Assembly: GCA_029844215.1 (NCBI GenBank)
Contig: CM056723.1
Location: 9,694,980-9,758,979, forward strand
Direction of reading: 5' to 3'
DNA from: Przewalskia tangutica
Lineage: Eukaryota; Streptophyta; Magnoliopsida; Solanales; Solanaceae
DNA length: 64,000 nucleotides
Part shown: positions 9,430 to 21,340 of the stretch, piece by piece
How positions within the stretch are numbered: the stretch's first letter is position 1
How the letters are laid out: the number at the start of each line of letters is the position of its first letter
Notes under the pieces: generated by a model
What the model was told of the DNA's origin: nothing
What the model saw: the letters and a program-made list of their open reading frames with translations, nothing else
The model's database searches: none
Position numbers and translations under genes: made by a program

Positions 9430-12213
9430 GTTATGATGTTGGGATATTGTGTAGTATAAAACCCCCTAAAGATATATCGTCCAATCCAGCTAGACTTGGG
9501 AGTTATAATATTCATCCACGGATAATTTTGTGCAAAGTCCATATTAGCCATTTTAAATTGCATAAATAGCCCAAGTTAATCTATTAAAGAATTACAAACC
9601 TATAAAAAAAAAGTAACTTGAGTTTTATTTGCTGATACAATTATGATAAGTAATAGAAAAAGTTTTTATTTGGTAATTCTAAAATGATAGCACAAATAAT
9701 TTTGAGTTGGACAAGTTAATTTATAATCCATTATTTAATTCAAATTAATTTCAATCCCAATTTATTTATTAATTCAATCTGTTTTAACCCGTCAGACTAT
9801 AATTCAACCAGGCCATTTAACAACCCTATGCCAGACTAATCTAAATAAATTATCCTGTTCTCCAATAGCATGTTAGGATATTCGATTTGAGGCCGGATTA
9901 ATTCGAATTCATGTTAGGAAAATCACACTTTAGGTGGTAAAGCTTCCCCTACCAAAAAGCCTGTATATAGTTTGGTGTAAACGAGCTCGCCTGTTCACCT
10001 GCTAACTGTAGTATCCTCTAAAAAAGCCTGTTCATTATGAAGTGTTTGGAAGAAATTGGCTTTTACGCAACTTCACAAACAAAATTCACCAATAATATGG
10101 CCGTTACATGTCCAAAAAGGAAAACACTAGTATAACAAAAACTTTATTTTGGTCCATGCATGGTACTTATTTTTTCAATATTTGTACCAATAACAAAGCT
10201 TCTTCTTGGCAGTTTATGGAATCTACTTCTTTGATCCCTCCCTCAACTTTCAACCAACCGTCAGCTAAACATGTCCAAATGTCCATTCTTTTATGGAATA
10301 AGGACCACCCTTTTGTATGTAGGATAAGATTTGAAAGCTAGATTTATATACTAGTATATAGGTTTCGTTTTCAATTTTCCTTGAATCTGGTCCTGAATAC
10401 AGCTAGGCACCATTTTTATAAGCTTGTTGAGGTTAAAATTTAAGACCAAGTAAAAATCAATGATCAATAGAGAGTATGTTGTTTTGATTGAAATTGTTAA
10501 TTGGCATATGATCAGTAAAATAATCTTGGTATCTGGAACAACATTCTTGGATTTCTATCACTTTTCATTTTAATTGAATTTGTCGTTCCAAGAAAATATC
10601 TAGTCCCAAAGGAACTGACACTTCCAATAGTGCTAGCTTAGCTTGTTATTCCAGCAGACCCAACAATGGTAATTGCAATATCAATATATATATATGTATG
10701 ATTATGATTATTTTATTAAGATAAAATGAGAATTTTGAATTGTTTTGAATATAGAGTCACAATTATTATTTTAGGATAGATAAAAAAAAAAGTGTGTCAC
10801 GTAAAATGGTAACGAGAAAATATATTTATCATTTTTTATCTTCCGGTATTTTTGTTTTTTAATTTATGTATTCATATTGATATTTTCTTTGTAATTCACT
10901 ACCTGAATTTTCACTCTGTTGGTGAGGGTTCGATTTTCACCGTGTAATCTTCCTCTCATTTCCTCTTCATATAAAAAAAGTTTTAAAAAATTATCATAGT
11001 GATATTTCTCTAGCGCGTAAATATTTATACTCCATTAATTATCTCTTTAAAAGCTTTCTTCTCTGCACCCACTGAACAAGCCATTTCAATGGGAAATGAC
11101 CAAAATTTAATACCTTTTTCTGGTCGGGATGACAATTTCCCCCCCTTGATCAATGGCTCAAATTGGCTAGTTAATATTCCTCCATTAATTACAAGCTTTA
11201 GACAAATGAGAGGAGAATTATATTTAGTAGTAAATGATTTGTCTGGAATAGCTATGAAAATTAAAGAAGGTATAATAAGGGGAAAATTAATATTCTTTTC
11301 TTTCTAGCTAGTTGTTTCAAAGAATAATTAGTTGTTCTCTTTCCTCTCTATTTTTACAAAAATCAAGCAAAAGAATTTAAGATTTTCCTTCCCTATCTAC
11401 CAATCAAGCTTTTACATAATTGCATCTTCAAAAGGCATACAATCATAAGCTTATCATCACATTCTAACACTTGCATTTGGCAACCAAAATGAAAGACCCT
11501 CAATGATTTAATATAACTTTTACTTCTACCTATCAAAATTCATCCCCCAAAAAGTGAGGAAAAATGATGAAGGAAAGTGGAAAATATTTACAAGCTTAAA
11601 TTGCATGCTAACCTTTTGTATTAATAGTTCCTCATTTGTGAGGATGATTTTTTGTGGGCATTAAATACTATGTCTCTCATCTAGTGGACCGTTGAGTCAC
11701 TATAATTTACCTCTTTCACCAATTTCTATCGAACCGTAAGATGGGGACCCTGTGGACGAGGAATTTCGCCTCTAAATTCCTACTAAAAGATGGTCAAACA
11801 CTATAGTAGTGGGATCATGATCACCATTGTATACCCTCTTTGAGGGTCAATTTTTAAAAGTATGAATGCACGTGTCTAACAGATCCTCCGATGCATGTTG
11901 TAACAACTTTTTTTTAATTAATTAGTTTCAAAATATTGTTTATTAATTATGATAATAAAGTCCGTTTTTAGTATTATATTCTAGTTTATCTTCTTATGAA
12001 TGTATGTGGACCAACGAATCAAAGGACGTCACTTGAGGCACACTTCTTCATTAAATAACAATTTCTCCCACAATTTGGAAGTTTAGTTTTTATTATAGCA
12101 GAATCAATGAATTAGCGGGAAAAGGAAAATAATTGAGAAATTAGTAGTTATGGAGAAAAGGTGAAGAGAAAAATTAAACAAATTAAGGGTATGTTTGGTA
12201 TGGTGGAAATGTA
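9430..12213. other. AT-rich intergenic DNA with one weak exon candidate
   Basis: Mostly AT-rich DNA without element ends. A tRNA B-box-like 'gggttcgattttc' near 10926 hints at an old SINE scrap but is too short to call. The only ORF with a protein-like composition is 11089-11307. Confidence 0.4.
11089..11307 (+). CDS. Candidate hypothetical exon
   Basis: A 72-codon frame starting MGNDQNLIPFSGRDD and continuing with RGELYLVVNDLSGIAMKIKE has non-repetitive composition, unlike most frames here. A possible splice donor ('gaaggtataat') lies near 11265-11275. A TATA-like 'aatatttatac' lies about 70 bp upstream. I do not recognise the protein, see no downstream exon, and the start context is not optimal. 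It may be chance. Confidence 0.2.
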   Translation: MGNDQNLIPFSGRDDNFPPLINGSNWLVNIPPLITSFRQMRGELYLVVNDLSGIAMKIKEGIIRGKLIFFSF

Positions 12214-12463
12214 TGTTAAAGGATATCGACCAGTATGGCCCAACCAAGAATGACCCATCCGAGTGGGGCCCCTTTCCTTTGTATATTTGGTAAATATTAG
12301 ACTTAGGTTTGTACCTTAATTAGTAGTGTAATATTATCATAATTGTAAAGTTAGTATTCTTATAGAATAGGGATTTCTAAGTAGAATATGAAGATGATCT
12401 TCCTTGTAACTTGTATATATATGTCTTTCATTAATAAAAATAATCAAGAGATTATTTCTTTCA
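12214..12463 (+). repeat. 5' LTR of Copia C
   Basis: 250 bp, TGTTAAAGG...TTTCA. Compared with the 3' LTR it keeps an extra segment of about 82 bp and differs by a handful of substitutions. Confidence 0.9.
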
Positions 12464-12477
12464 TGATATCAAGAGTC
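12464..12477 (+). promoter_or_regulatory. PBS of Copia C (mutated)
   Basis: It reads TGATATCAAGAGTC where the usual site is TGGTATCAGAGC-like, abutting the 5' LTR. Confidence 0.75.
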
Positions 12478-12581
12478 TAGGTTCTCTTTACCCTGCTTTC
12501 GCTCCTCAAAATTTCTTCTCCTTTTCTCGAAATTTTGCCCTAAATTCTCAATTTTTTTGTGTTCTTCCTCTTTCACAAAAA

Positions 12582-13360
12582 ATGAGTATCTTCTCTTCCA
12601 AAAAAAATTCTCACAAATTCTCTTCTCTGAATCTTGTTGTTCTATTCCCTATGCATGATAAGAACACTTTTCACCCTGCCCTCACAGTTTCTAATATCAA
12701 GAGTGTTCTTCCTATCGTTTTTTACTTAGAAAGCGTTCAATATGAGACGTGGGCGAAATTATTTAAGATTCATGCTTTGGCACATAAAGTCCTCCACCAT
12801 ATCATTCCTCTAACTCCTCCAAAGGGGGTGATACGGCGTCTACTTCTACGACGATTGTGTCCACTAAAGAAGCAGATCCAGAATTATGGGTCATGCTTGA
12901 TGCCAAGGTTCTTCAGTGGATTTATGTCACTATGGACCTTTTACAGACGATTATGGAACAAAATTCCACAGCTATGACGGCGTGGGATCGATTGTGAGAC
13001 ATATTCCAAGATAACATTCATTCTCGAATTGTTATCCTTGAGCAGGAATTCTCCCAGGTGACTATGGCGAGTTTTCCCAACGTTTCTTCTTATTGCAAAC
13101 GCCTAAAGGACTTGGCAGACCGACTCAACAACGTGGGTTCTCCTGTTTCTCAAAGTCGTCTAGTTCTTCATATGGTTGCAGGCCTGTCAGAGGCCTATAG
13201 CGGTGTTGCTTCGGTGATTCGTCAGAGTAACCCCCTGTCAGGATTTTATCAAGCCCGTTCTATGCTTACTTTGGAGTAAGCTGGATTGACTAAGAAAGTG
13301 GTGATTGGGGCCATCCCTGTTGTCATGATGACTGATTCTCATTTTCTCCTTCCAATCCAG
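12582..13360 (+). pseudogene. Copia C gag, broken
   Basis: The ATG at 12582 begins MSIFSSKKNS. Gag features include ESVQYETWAKLFKIHALAHK, then, after a frame change, MASFPNVSSYCKRLKDLADR and HMVAGLSEAYSGVASVIRQS. A TGG-to-TGA stop lies at about 12995 (DRL*DIFQDN). No CCHC knuckle is visible. A Gly/Asn/Lys-rich basic tract (GGGKKGQNRKNNGKNRG, from about 13390) follows and may bind RNA. The same gag type recurs at 8305-9137 and in Copia D. Confidence 0.8.
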
Positions 13361-13703
13361 CCAACATGACCCAAAATCACAATAACGGGGGTGGTAAGAA
13401 GGGCCAAAATCGAAAAAATAATGGCAAGAATCGTGGCGCCAACAACGGAGGCAACCGTCAGCAGCAACAACAATTACGAGTCGCGCAGGGCCACTATACT
13501 GATGGCGATGAGTCCCAAGACCTAACAGACCGCGCGCCACATTATCAGCCGACGCAGGCACCGCGACCCAACTTCTTCCCGATTCGGACTCTGTCGGTCC
13601 AGCGTATGGCATCCCCAAAGATCAAAGATACTGGGCCTCGCCCCCATCAGGCCCACTACGCATTGGGCCCCACCTGCATCGACATCAAGCGGCGTCATCT
13701 GAC

Positions 13704-14888
13704 TTGACTCAACCGGACCCTAATTGGTACATGGACACCGGCGCCACTACCCACATGACATCCGATCAAGGTACTCTCTCGTCTTATTCCAATTTGAGCA
13801 CTAATCGTGGTATAACTGTTGGTAATGGCAATTCTATTCCAATTAAGGGTTATGGTCATAAAACTTTGTCCCATCCTCATCTACCCCTTGTCCTGAAACA
13901 TACCTTTCATGCCCCAAAATTAATTAAGAATTTGATGTTTGTCCATAAATTCACCACTGATAATTGAGTTTCTATTAATTTTGATCTGTTTGGGTTTTCT
14001 GTGAAGGATTTCAAGACGGGGAGTCATCTCATGAGGTGTAACAGTAGGGGTGATCTTTATCCAATCACTCCAAGTCTCAGTATCTCGTGTCAAGCTATGT
14101 CATCCACTTTTTCAGCTTTTGCTCCTTCCTTGTGGCATGCTCGTCTAGGTCATCCAGGGTCGTCTATTTTATCTTCTTTAGATAGACATAAGTTTATTTC
14201 TTATACGGGTACGCGTAGTACTCCACTTTGTCAATCATGTGCGTAGGGAAAAATTATTAAGTTACCATTTGTAACATCAAATTCTAATACTTCAATGCCA
14301 TTTGATATTATTCATAGTGATTTATGGACATCTCCGGTTCTCAGTTCTATAGGTCATCGTTATTATATTTTATTCTTAGATGAATATTCTAAATATTTAT
14401 GGACGTTTCCAATTGCGAATAAATCTCAAGTTTTTTCCATTTACATAAAATTTAGAGCTTTCATAAGAACACAATTCGAACGGAAAATCAAAAACATTCA
14501 ATGTGATAATGGGAAAGAGTATGACAATGGAGAATTTAGGGAGTTTTGTGCTCAAAATGGGATAAATTTTCATTTTTCTTGTCCTCATACGTCCTCACAA
14601 AATGGGAAAACTGAGCGAAAAATTTGTACCATTAATAATATTGTCCACACTTTATTGGTTGATTCTTCCGTTCCTCAATTTTTTTGGCATCATGCACTAC
14701 GAATGGCTACCGATCTACTCAATATTCTTCCCTATAAAGGTTTAACTTATTCATCCCCTCTCAAAGTCTTATACAATAAAACTCCGTCATATTCTCATCT
14801 TAGGGTCTTCGGATGCTTATGTTATCCATTGTTTCCATCCACTACGATCAACAAACTTCAGACACGTCTACTCTTTGTGTGTTTTTGA
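13704..14888 (+). pseudogene. Copia C protease and integrase, broken
   Basis: The aspartic protease motif is WYMDTGATTHMT at the start. A TGG-to-TGA stop breaks the frame near 13965. The pre-integrase segment has LWHARLGHPGSSILSS and ends in CQSCA followed by a stop at 14246. The integrase core has the D,D,E residues in HSDLWTSP, NIQCDNGKEYDNG and SQNGKTERK. A final stop lies near 14888, after which SSKRIIISRHVLFDESQFPF continues the C-terminal region. Protein class is secure and activity is lost. Confidence 0.85.
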
Positions 14889-15077
14889 GTTTTTCGGTCA
14901 AATCACCGTGGTTATAAATACTTTGATTTGTCCTCTAAACGAATCATCATTAGTCGTCATGTTCTCTTTGATGAATCTCAATTTCCCTTTTCTAAAGTAG
15001 AAAACTCGTGTCTAGTTCTTATGATTTTTTGGTTTAGGATGTCTCCCCCTATGTTCTACGTCATTTTTCAGATTTCC

Positions 15078-15165
15078 CCGAAAAATCGCCGTCAGCGCCG
15101 TGGCCCCAAAATTCCCGCGAGTCAGCACCGCGGCGCATTCGACGGTAATTCCTGAAATTTTCGAA
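15078..15165 (+). other. GC-rich module inside the Copia C coding region
   Basis: Between integrase and RT lies a GC-rich patch containing CAGCGCCGTGGCCCC and CAGCACCGCGGCGC, followed by 'cctgaaattttcgaaaattcc'. It resembles the GC islands of the LTRs elsewhere in the window and is unlike the AT-rich coding sequence around it. No counterpart is seen at this place in Copia D. Confidence 0.5.
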
Positions 15166-15329
15166 AATTCCCAAAATTCACCCAATCCAGCCCAGAGTCA
15201 TGGTCCAGTCACTAGCAGTCAACGGGGTATTTTTAAATCAAAGAGACATTTTAATTCTAATGTTCTTAAATCTCCCTTACCCCGTAATCATGTGTCTGCC
15301 TTAAATGACCCTAATTAAAAAAAATTCAT

Positions 15330-16313
15330 GACCGAGGAATATAGTGCTATTATTGATAATAAAATGTGGGAGTTGGTACCCCGTCCATCTGGTGTTAATA
15401 TTATTCGGTCTATGTGAATTTTTGTTCATAAGTATAATTCTGATGGTTCATTTGCAAGGCATAAGGCTAGATTTGTAGGTGATGGTAAGACTCATCAGGT
15501 TGGTGTGGATTATGGTGAGACGTTTAGCCCGGTGGTCAAGCTGGCTATCATTCGTACTGTGCTTAGCTTGGCTCTTTCAAAATCATTGCTCATTCATCAG
15601 CTAGATGTGAAGAATAATTTCCTACATGGTGATCTTCAGGAGACAATGTATATGCATCAGCCTTTGGGGTTTAGGGATACTAGATATCCTAATCATATGC
15701 ATCATTGAAGAAGTGCATGTATGGGCTTAGCGATCTCCATGAAGCTTGGTATAAGAGGTTTGCTGATTTTGTTTCGACTATGGGTTTTTTCTCACATCAG
15801 GTCTGATAATTCATTATTCATATATCGCGAGGATCTTCCATGACTTATATTTTATTATATGTTGATGATATTATCTTAACTGCCTCTTCTGATACTTTGC
15901 GCAAGTCTATTATGACGATGTTCAGTTCTGAGTTTGCCATGAAGGAGTTGGGCCCATTGAGTTACTTTTTGGGGATTGCTGTAACTCGTCATGCAGGTGG
16001 ATTATTCTTGTCACAGAGAAAGTATGCATCAGAGATCATTGAGAGGGTTGGGATGTCATCATGTAAGTCCACTTCTACTCTAATTGATACTAAACCCAAG
16101 TTGGGTGCTGCAGTTGGCTCTCCCTATGAGGATCCGACCCGCTATCGTAGTCTTGCAGGCGCCCTTCTGTATCTAACGTTCACGCGACCTGATATTACAT
16201 ATGTCGTACAACAAGTGTGTTTGTTTATGCATGATCCCAGCGCATTCTTAGGTACATTCAGGGAACACTTGAGTATGGTTTGCATTTGTATCCTTCGTCG
16301 ACGTATACACTAG
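15330..16313 (+). pseudogene. Copia C reverse transcriptase, broken
   Basis: Copia-type RT. It opens with FMTEEYSAIIDNKMWELVPR, then a TGG-to-TGA stop near 15417, then DYGETFSPVVKLAIIR and HQLDVKNNFLHGDLQE. After a frame change it has the catalytic YVDD box in ILLYVDDIILTASS (about 15858) and FAMKELGPLSYFLGIAVTRH. The last residues lose similarity after FMHDP, where frame changes break the link to RNase H. Confidence 0.85.
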
Positions 16314-16328
16314 TCTCCTATCTGAATC

Positions 16329-16799
16329 TTGATTGAGGTAGTTGTCACGACACGCACGGCCTACGTCGGCTATTGCATGTTTTTAGGTAATAACTTGGTC
16401 TCATGGTCTGTCAAGCGTCAATCCACGCTTTCACGTTCAGGTGCAGAGGCCGAGTATAGAGGGGTAGCCAATGTGGTTTCTGAGTCATGTTGGTTACGAA
16501 ATATACTATTAGAGCTTCATTATCCTATTGAGAAGGTTATCTTGGTGTATTGTGATAATATAAGTGCCATCTACCTTTCTGGTAATCCAGTTCAGCACCA
16601 ACGTACTAAACACATAGAGATGGATATTCACTTTGTTCGAGAGAAGGTAGCCAAAGGACAAGTACGCGTCTGCCATGTTTCTTCAAGATATCAAATTGCA
16701 CACATCTTTACAAAGGGTCTTCCCTTAGTCCTTTTTGAAGATTTTAGAGACAGTCTCAGCGTACGAAGACCGCCTGCTATGACTGCGGGTGTGTGTTAA
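16329..16799 (+). pseudogene. Copia C RNase H
   Basis: RNase H domain typical of Copia: LVSWSVKRQSTLSRSGAEAE, then VYCDNISAIYLSGNPV, then HQRTKHIEMDIHFVREKV and HIFTKGLP near the end. It is separated from RT by frame changes. Close relatives are at 51130-51394 and in Copia D. Confidence 0.85.
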
Positions 16800-16961
16800 A
16801 GGATATCGACCAGTATGGCCCAACCGAGAATGGCTCATCCGAGTGGGGCCCCTTTCCTTTGTATATTGGGATTTCTAAGTAGAATGGAAAGATGATCTTC
16901 CTTGTAACTTGTATATATATGTCTTTCATTATTAAGAATAATCAAGAGATTATTTCTTTCA
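16794..16961 (+). repeat. 3' LTR of Copia C
   Basis: 168 bp, TGTTAAAGG...TTTCA, with an internal deletion of about 82 bp relative to the 5' LTR. It is followed by the ATGTA target duplication. Confidence 0.9.
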
Positions 16962-18069
16962 ATGTATTTTGATTTTTCCATATTTGACTGGTAAATTTTT
17001 TTGAAATATATATTATTTTATTTAGTAAAACAAGTTTTTAAAAAACTACAAAAATGACTTTCATAGTAAAACTACGAAAAATAAGTTTCATAAGTGATCT
17101 ATAGTTCATTAATCCTTCCCATCATCCAACACACCATGTCATACCCCAACCCCCGTAGAAAAAGAATGAAGCTTTTGAGGTGTGTGAGCTCGCTTTATAT
17201 TTCACTCATATAATGAACAATATAATTACGATGTATCTCCTTGGAATTCAACAAATTTACTAAGTTTATAAGTTGGTAACAAAATATATGAATATAAAAT
17301 TCCATCTCCCTCTCTTTTCCTGTTACTAGGTAAAAACTTACTTAAGTCGGATATTATACAATCATATAAATGTATAACATAAATTAGCATATACATTTTT
17401 CCTACTTAATTATAATTTTTATATATAAATATATATTATTTTATTAAATTATTTAATCATACTAATAATAAATTAATATAAATATGACTTGTTTTTAGGT
17501 AAACTTTTGCCTGTTATTAATACTAGCTAGGATGGTGAGAGACATGGAGATAAGTGAATAAAGAGTCGTTTGGACATGATTTGAAATCATATGGTTTGAA
17601 GTTCAAATTTAGCTTGAGTAATTTGAGTTTTCTAAGTTGTAAATTTTTTCATTGACATAAAAACTTCACAAGTTCTGAAAATCATCAAAACTTTTCTAAT
17701 TCTTATGTAATTTTACCAAATGAGCAAGTCATAGTTCATAACAAAATTAATATGCGGCTCGAATACCTTTTTTAAAAAATAACACTAATTGATCAAACTT
17801 TAATTCAATAAAAAGAAAAATTGAACATGAATAATAGTGTAACTAGCTACTCTTTAAGGAAAATGGAACATGAATATTAAAATAGAAAAAACAGTAACAA
17901 ACAAGACAGAGATCAAGTACCTAATGGATCAATCATAAAATCCCCTCTATACAATCGTAAGGTAATGAATTCAAATAAGAATATTTATTGTTACAGCAAA
18001 TAAGAATTCAAATATGGAACTATTAAGGTAACTTTGTCCATAGAAATTATTTCAAACCATCCAAGAATG
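16962..18069. other. AT-rich intergenic DNA
   Basis: No ORF of interest. The phrase 'gtttggacatgatttgaaatc' (17569-17589) is of a kind seen at ends of solanaceous MITEs, but no matching second end was found. Confidence 0.35.
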
Positions 18070-18831
18070 TTTTGGTTTTCGGTCCGATCCTTTGTCCACA
18101 GAATTTTTTTTTTGGTTTTAGGTCCGGACCGGTTCAGGTTCGATCCGGTCCGAACCAAATTTTAAATAGATATTATAATATATATTAAATTATATAATTC
18201 CTATTATATATAATATATAGAATTCCTAATTTTCTAAATTCCTAATATATAATATATATAATTCCGGGTTGGGTTCCAGGGCCCGGTTTTTTTTGTGTTT
18301 TTAAAAAAAATTGAATTTCCAATACTGAAATTGACATTCTCGGACACATTACCACGAAATTTAAACGTTGAAATCTATTGTATATCGCGATATATTTAGC
18401 TTTAAAAAGGAAAAAACGTAACGATTTGGGAGAAAAGTGAAATTGATTGCCAAGAAGGACGTTTTTGGAGAAATTGGCTGAAGCATTTGTCCATTTGGGA
18501 TGGCTTCGTCTCGAAAAAAATACGCGAAATCAAAAAAAAAAAATAGATCAAACGGACGTCCGAGCGCAAAGTTATGACCATTTAAAATTTCACTAATTTA
18601 CAACATATATTTGATATGTCAATACGTCCGGGCTGGCTGGGGATGGCTGGGGGGCTGGAAGTCTGGAACCAATGCATTCGGTCCAACTAACCGGATCGGA
18701 TCGAAAATGACCTGGATCGGACCGAAAAATGACCTGGACCGGACCGAATTTTTTCGGTCCGATATTCGGTCCTAATATTTCGATTTTTCGGTCCTCGGTC
18801 TGGTCCGATTTTAACCTTTTGTGCAGCCCTA
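18070..18831. mobile_element. hAT-like non-autonomous remnant
   Basis: Dense CGGTCCGGACCGG-type repeats lie near both ends (18078-18160 and 18665-18815), resembling subterminal repeats of hAT elements. The right end, read on the minus strand, is TAGGGCTGCACAAAAGGTTA, a typical hAT-MITE terminus. The left terminus is not found, so the element is probably truncated. No transposase is seen. Confidence 0.45.
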
Positions 18832-18891
18832 CCTCCAACCTCACCCCTCAAATATCCCCATAGCCAACGACTTAGGTGTTAGTAAATATTA

Positions 18892-19902
18892 GGGAAAAGG
18901 GTCATATTTGTCCTCAACGTTTAGGAAAAAGTTTGTATTTACTCTCCGTTAACGTTTGGGGTCAAATATTCCCCCGTTAGTCCAAACCTTTTAAATTTAT
19001 CAATTTTTAATGGATCTGTCACGTGGCAGATACATGAACGATACATTGAAATTTCTGACCAAACCACGGTAGCTCCGGACAACTCCGGCATCCATCGGGG
19101 ACGAGACATAGTCCAATAGCTTCGTCTCGTCAAGCCCGTTAATTCCATACCAACCACCACCGTCGATTCTTCCTAAATCGCCGGCAATTTCAGATAAAAT
19201 AATACCTTGTTTTTTAATTAGGGTTTTTGCATTTTTCGGCGATCTCTGGCAACTGCGAGGTCCTGCGATGGCACCAACAGACTCCTTATCTCCTCCCCGT
19301 CATTTTGACACCCCCACGTTGCTCGATTCTCACTAAATCGCACTAACACTCAAATTGAAATCCTTGAAACCCTAAACGCCGCCGCTCGTTTTCCGGCGAC
19401 CTGAGATACATTCGAGGTTCGTGGTTGGTACCAGTAGACGCGACGTCTCAAGGCCGACGTCCTACACCCAACCACGACCTTCAATTCTTACACAATTCGT
19501 CGGTCGACCAAATCAAAAAATTCGACGGATTTTTGGCTTTTTTCGATCATCTCCGGTAGAGTCGAGGACTGTGGGTGGTATCACTGAGTTCGTCTCGTCA
19601 TTCTCTACAACATACACTAATTCCCGAAGTTCTACTCTCAATTTTGATATTTTCACCATTTTTTCCGGTGATGGAAGGCGGCATTGTCGCGGAGGCGACT
19701 GGACAGCCTCCCACCCGACGTTGTCCACCAACTCCAGCAACACTCAACTAACTTTTCATGTATCTTCCACGTGGCAGATCCGTTAAAAATGGATAAATTT
19801 AAAAGGTTTGGACTAACGGAGTGTATATTTTACCCCAAATATTAATAGGGGACAAATATAAACTTTTTTCTAAACGTTGACGGCAAATTTAATCCTTTTC
19901 TC
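18892..19902. mobile_element. Second non-autonomous MULE of the same family
   Basis: Inverted repeats of about 145-150 bp lie at 18892-19037 and 19752-19902. Each arm contains AGTCCAAACCTTTTAAATTT and 'cacgtgg'. The outer ends are GGGAAAAGG and, inverted, GAGAAAAGG. The interior carries the segment shared with MULE 1 in the opposite orientation. No clean 9-bp duplication is seen, so this copy is probably older or has a shifted end. Confidence 0.75.
19421..19786 (+). other. ORF-like interior segment of MULE 2
   Basis: A 121-codon frame holding TQPRPSILTQ, RRIFGFFRSSPVESRTVGG and SFSTTYTNSRSS, matching the minus-strand frame at 2468-2863. The end runs into the right TIR, so the stop is not that of a host gene. 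Function unknown. DNA-level descent explains the match at least as well as protein selection. Confidence 0.35.
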
Positions 19903-20114
19903 ATATTTATATAACCGACCTCAATTTAATTTAAAACGAGGAAATGTAACAATTACTGTTGTTTCTGTTTAGCACATGCATTTTATCACGTTTGAGTCAA
20001 TTTTTTTCATATAAAAAATCCGTATAATTCTTTTGTAAACTTTTTGAATAATTAACAGTAAAATTCAACCTGAGCATCTCTTGCATGATCATTCTAAGTT
20101 AAGTTAGACCATCG

Positions 20115-20857
20115 CACTACAACATGATACATCTATAACTACAAAATCTTAGCTATGAATTTAAAAATAGTGGCTAGTACTTTATAACAGCCACAAAAAA
20201 TTTCATGAAAAAATAAATTAACAAAACTAATTCCTTATTTTTACTATAATTGCTAACAATCGTGACAATAAAATCTCGTAGCTAATTATAAGTTTTTGCT
20301 ACGCTAAAGTTACTATAGCAATAGTAATCTTTAGCCACAAAAAAATATTTATCGTAGCTAACTAAATATTTTTGCTTCAAGTTATAAAAAACGGTGGCAA
20401 TAATTAAATGATATAGCTACAAATTTACTGCTACAATAGAATTTTGTAGCTAATAATTCCTTTTTGTCACCCTATAAAAAGTTACTATAGCAATGAATTA
20501 TTTGAAACAACGTATTATAATTAAATAAATATTTTTGTTTGAAATTATAAAAAAAAACTGTGGCAATAGTTAAATGATATATCCCCGAATTCACTGAACA
20601 ATAAAATTTTGTCGCTAATGATTGCATTTTGCCACGTGTTGCAATTTACTAAAGCAATAATACCCTTTTATCATGATAAATTAATATATTTGCTTCAAAT
20701 TATGAAAGAAAATTAAAAATGATTGGTTTAATTGTTATAATTATCTGTCATTACAAATTGAATAGCTATAAATTCAGAGGAACAATAAACTTTTATAGTT
20801 AACACTTAACAATAGTATAATTTTTAGTACACTTGAGGTTATCAGTGTAATTGTAGT
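20115..20857. mobile_element. Possible non-autonomous CACTA derivative
   Basis: It starts CACTACAACATG and ends near 'ttgtagta', an approximate inverted terminus. The interior repeats short words (gtagctaa, tatagcaat, gtggcaat) many times in both orientations, as CACTA subterminal regions do. Similar AT-rich words occur at 30480-30708 and 47801-48120. The right end is mutated and no target duplication is verified. Confidence 0.3.
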
Positions 20858-21194
20858 ATTTAACCAGAATAAATTAGTTGTAAGAAAATTTCATAGATTA
20901 ATATTTTCCTTCAACTACGAAAATCATAACAAGGGTTGGTATAATGATATTATGAAAAGTTAATTTAAATACAAAAAATATATTTTTCCTAAATATATAA
21001 TAATAAATAGTAATTAAAAGAAATTAAAGAATTAATTAACTTTATAATAACAATTTTTTTTTTGGTAGAATGCCCTACCATTACGTATTTGATTTTTAAT
21101 ATCTGCTGTCCAAAATGCTTTAATTTCTCGCCTGAGTCTGATCGTTTCTCATACTTTGTTTTGCTTTGTTTGTTTTGCCTGATTATTCTTTGTC

Positions 21195-21324
21195 TTAAGC
21201 CGAGGGTCCCGGAAACATCCGCTCTACCTACCAATGTGAAGGTGAGATCTGTGTACATTCTACCCTCCCCAGACCCACATTGTGGGATTTTTTTTCCACT
21301 GGGTATGTTGTTGTTGTTGTTGTT
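21195..21324 (+). mobile_element. TS-type SINE, 3' part
   Basis: The core includes AAGCCGAGGGTCCCGGAAAC, TACATTCTACCCTCCCCAGA and CACTGGGTATG followed by a run of TTG repeats. This is the layout I recall for the TS SINE of tobacco and relatives: a tRNA-derived 5' half, a conserved body and a TTG tail. The tRNA-derived 5' half is not recognisable here. It is the strongest taxonomic marker in the window. Confidence 0.8.
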
Positions 21325-21340
21325 ATAATAATTACTTGTC

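Larger units (their letters stand above)
12214..16961 (+). mobile_element. Copia C: full-length, Ale-like LTR retrotransposon, defective
   Basis: About 4.75 kb between short LTRs. A perfect 5-bp duplication ATGTA flanks it (12209-12213 and 16962-16966). The PBS is at 12464 and a G-rich PPT (gactgcgggtgtg) directly precedes the 3' LTR. Domain order gag, protease, integrase, RT, RNase H is Copia-type. The coding region carries several stops and frameshifts, so it is dead. It sits in AT-rich DNA that may itself be a MITE (flank 'gggtatgtttggtatgg'). Confidence 0.92.

Noticed and set aside
10108..10341. A 77-codon frame as a gene
   Set aside because: No recognisable motif, AT-rich surroundings and no promoter or splice context beyond chance.
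12184..12213. MITE interrupted by Copia C
   Set aside because: The left flank resembles a solanaceous MITE end, but the matching right end beyond 16966 could not be placed with confidence.
18593..18844. An 83-codon minus-strand frame
   Set aside because: It is built from the CGGTCCGG subterminal repeats of the hAT-like remnant.
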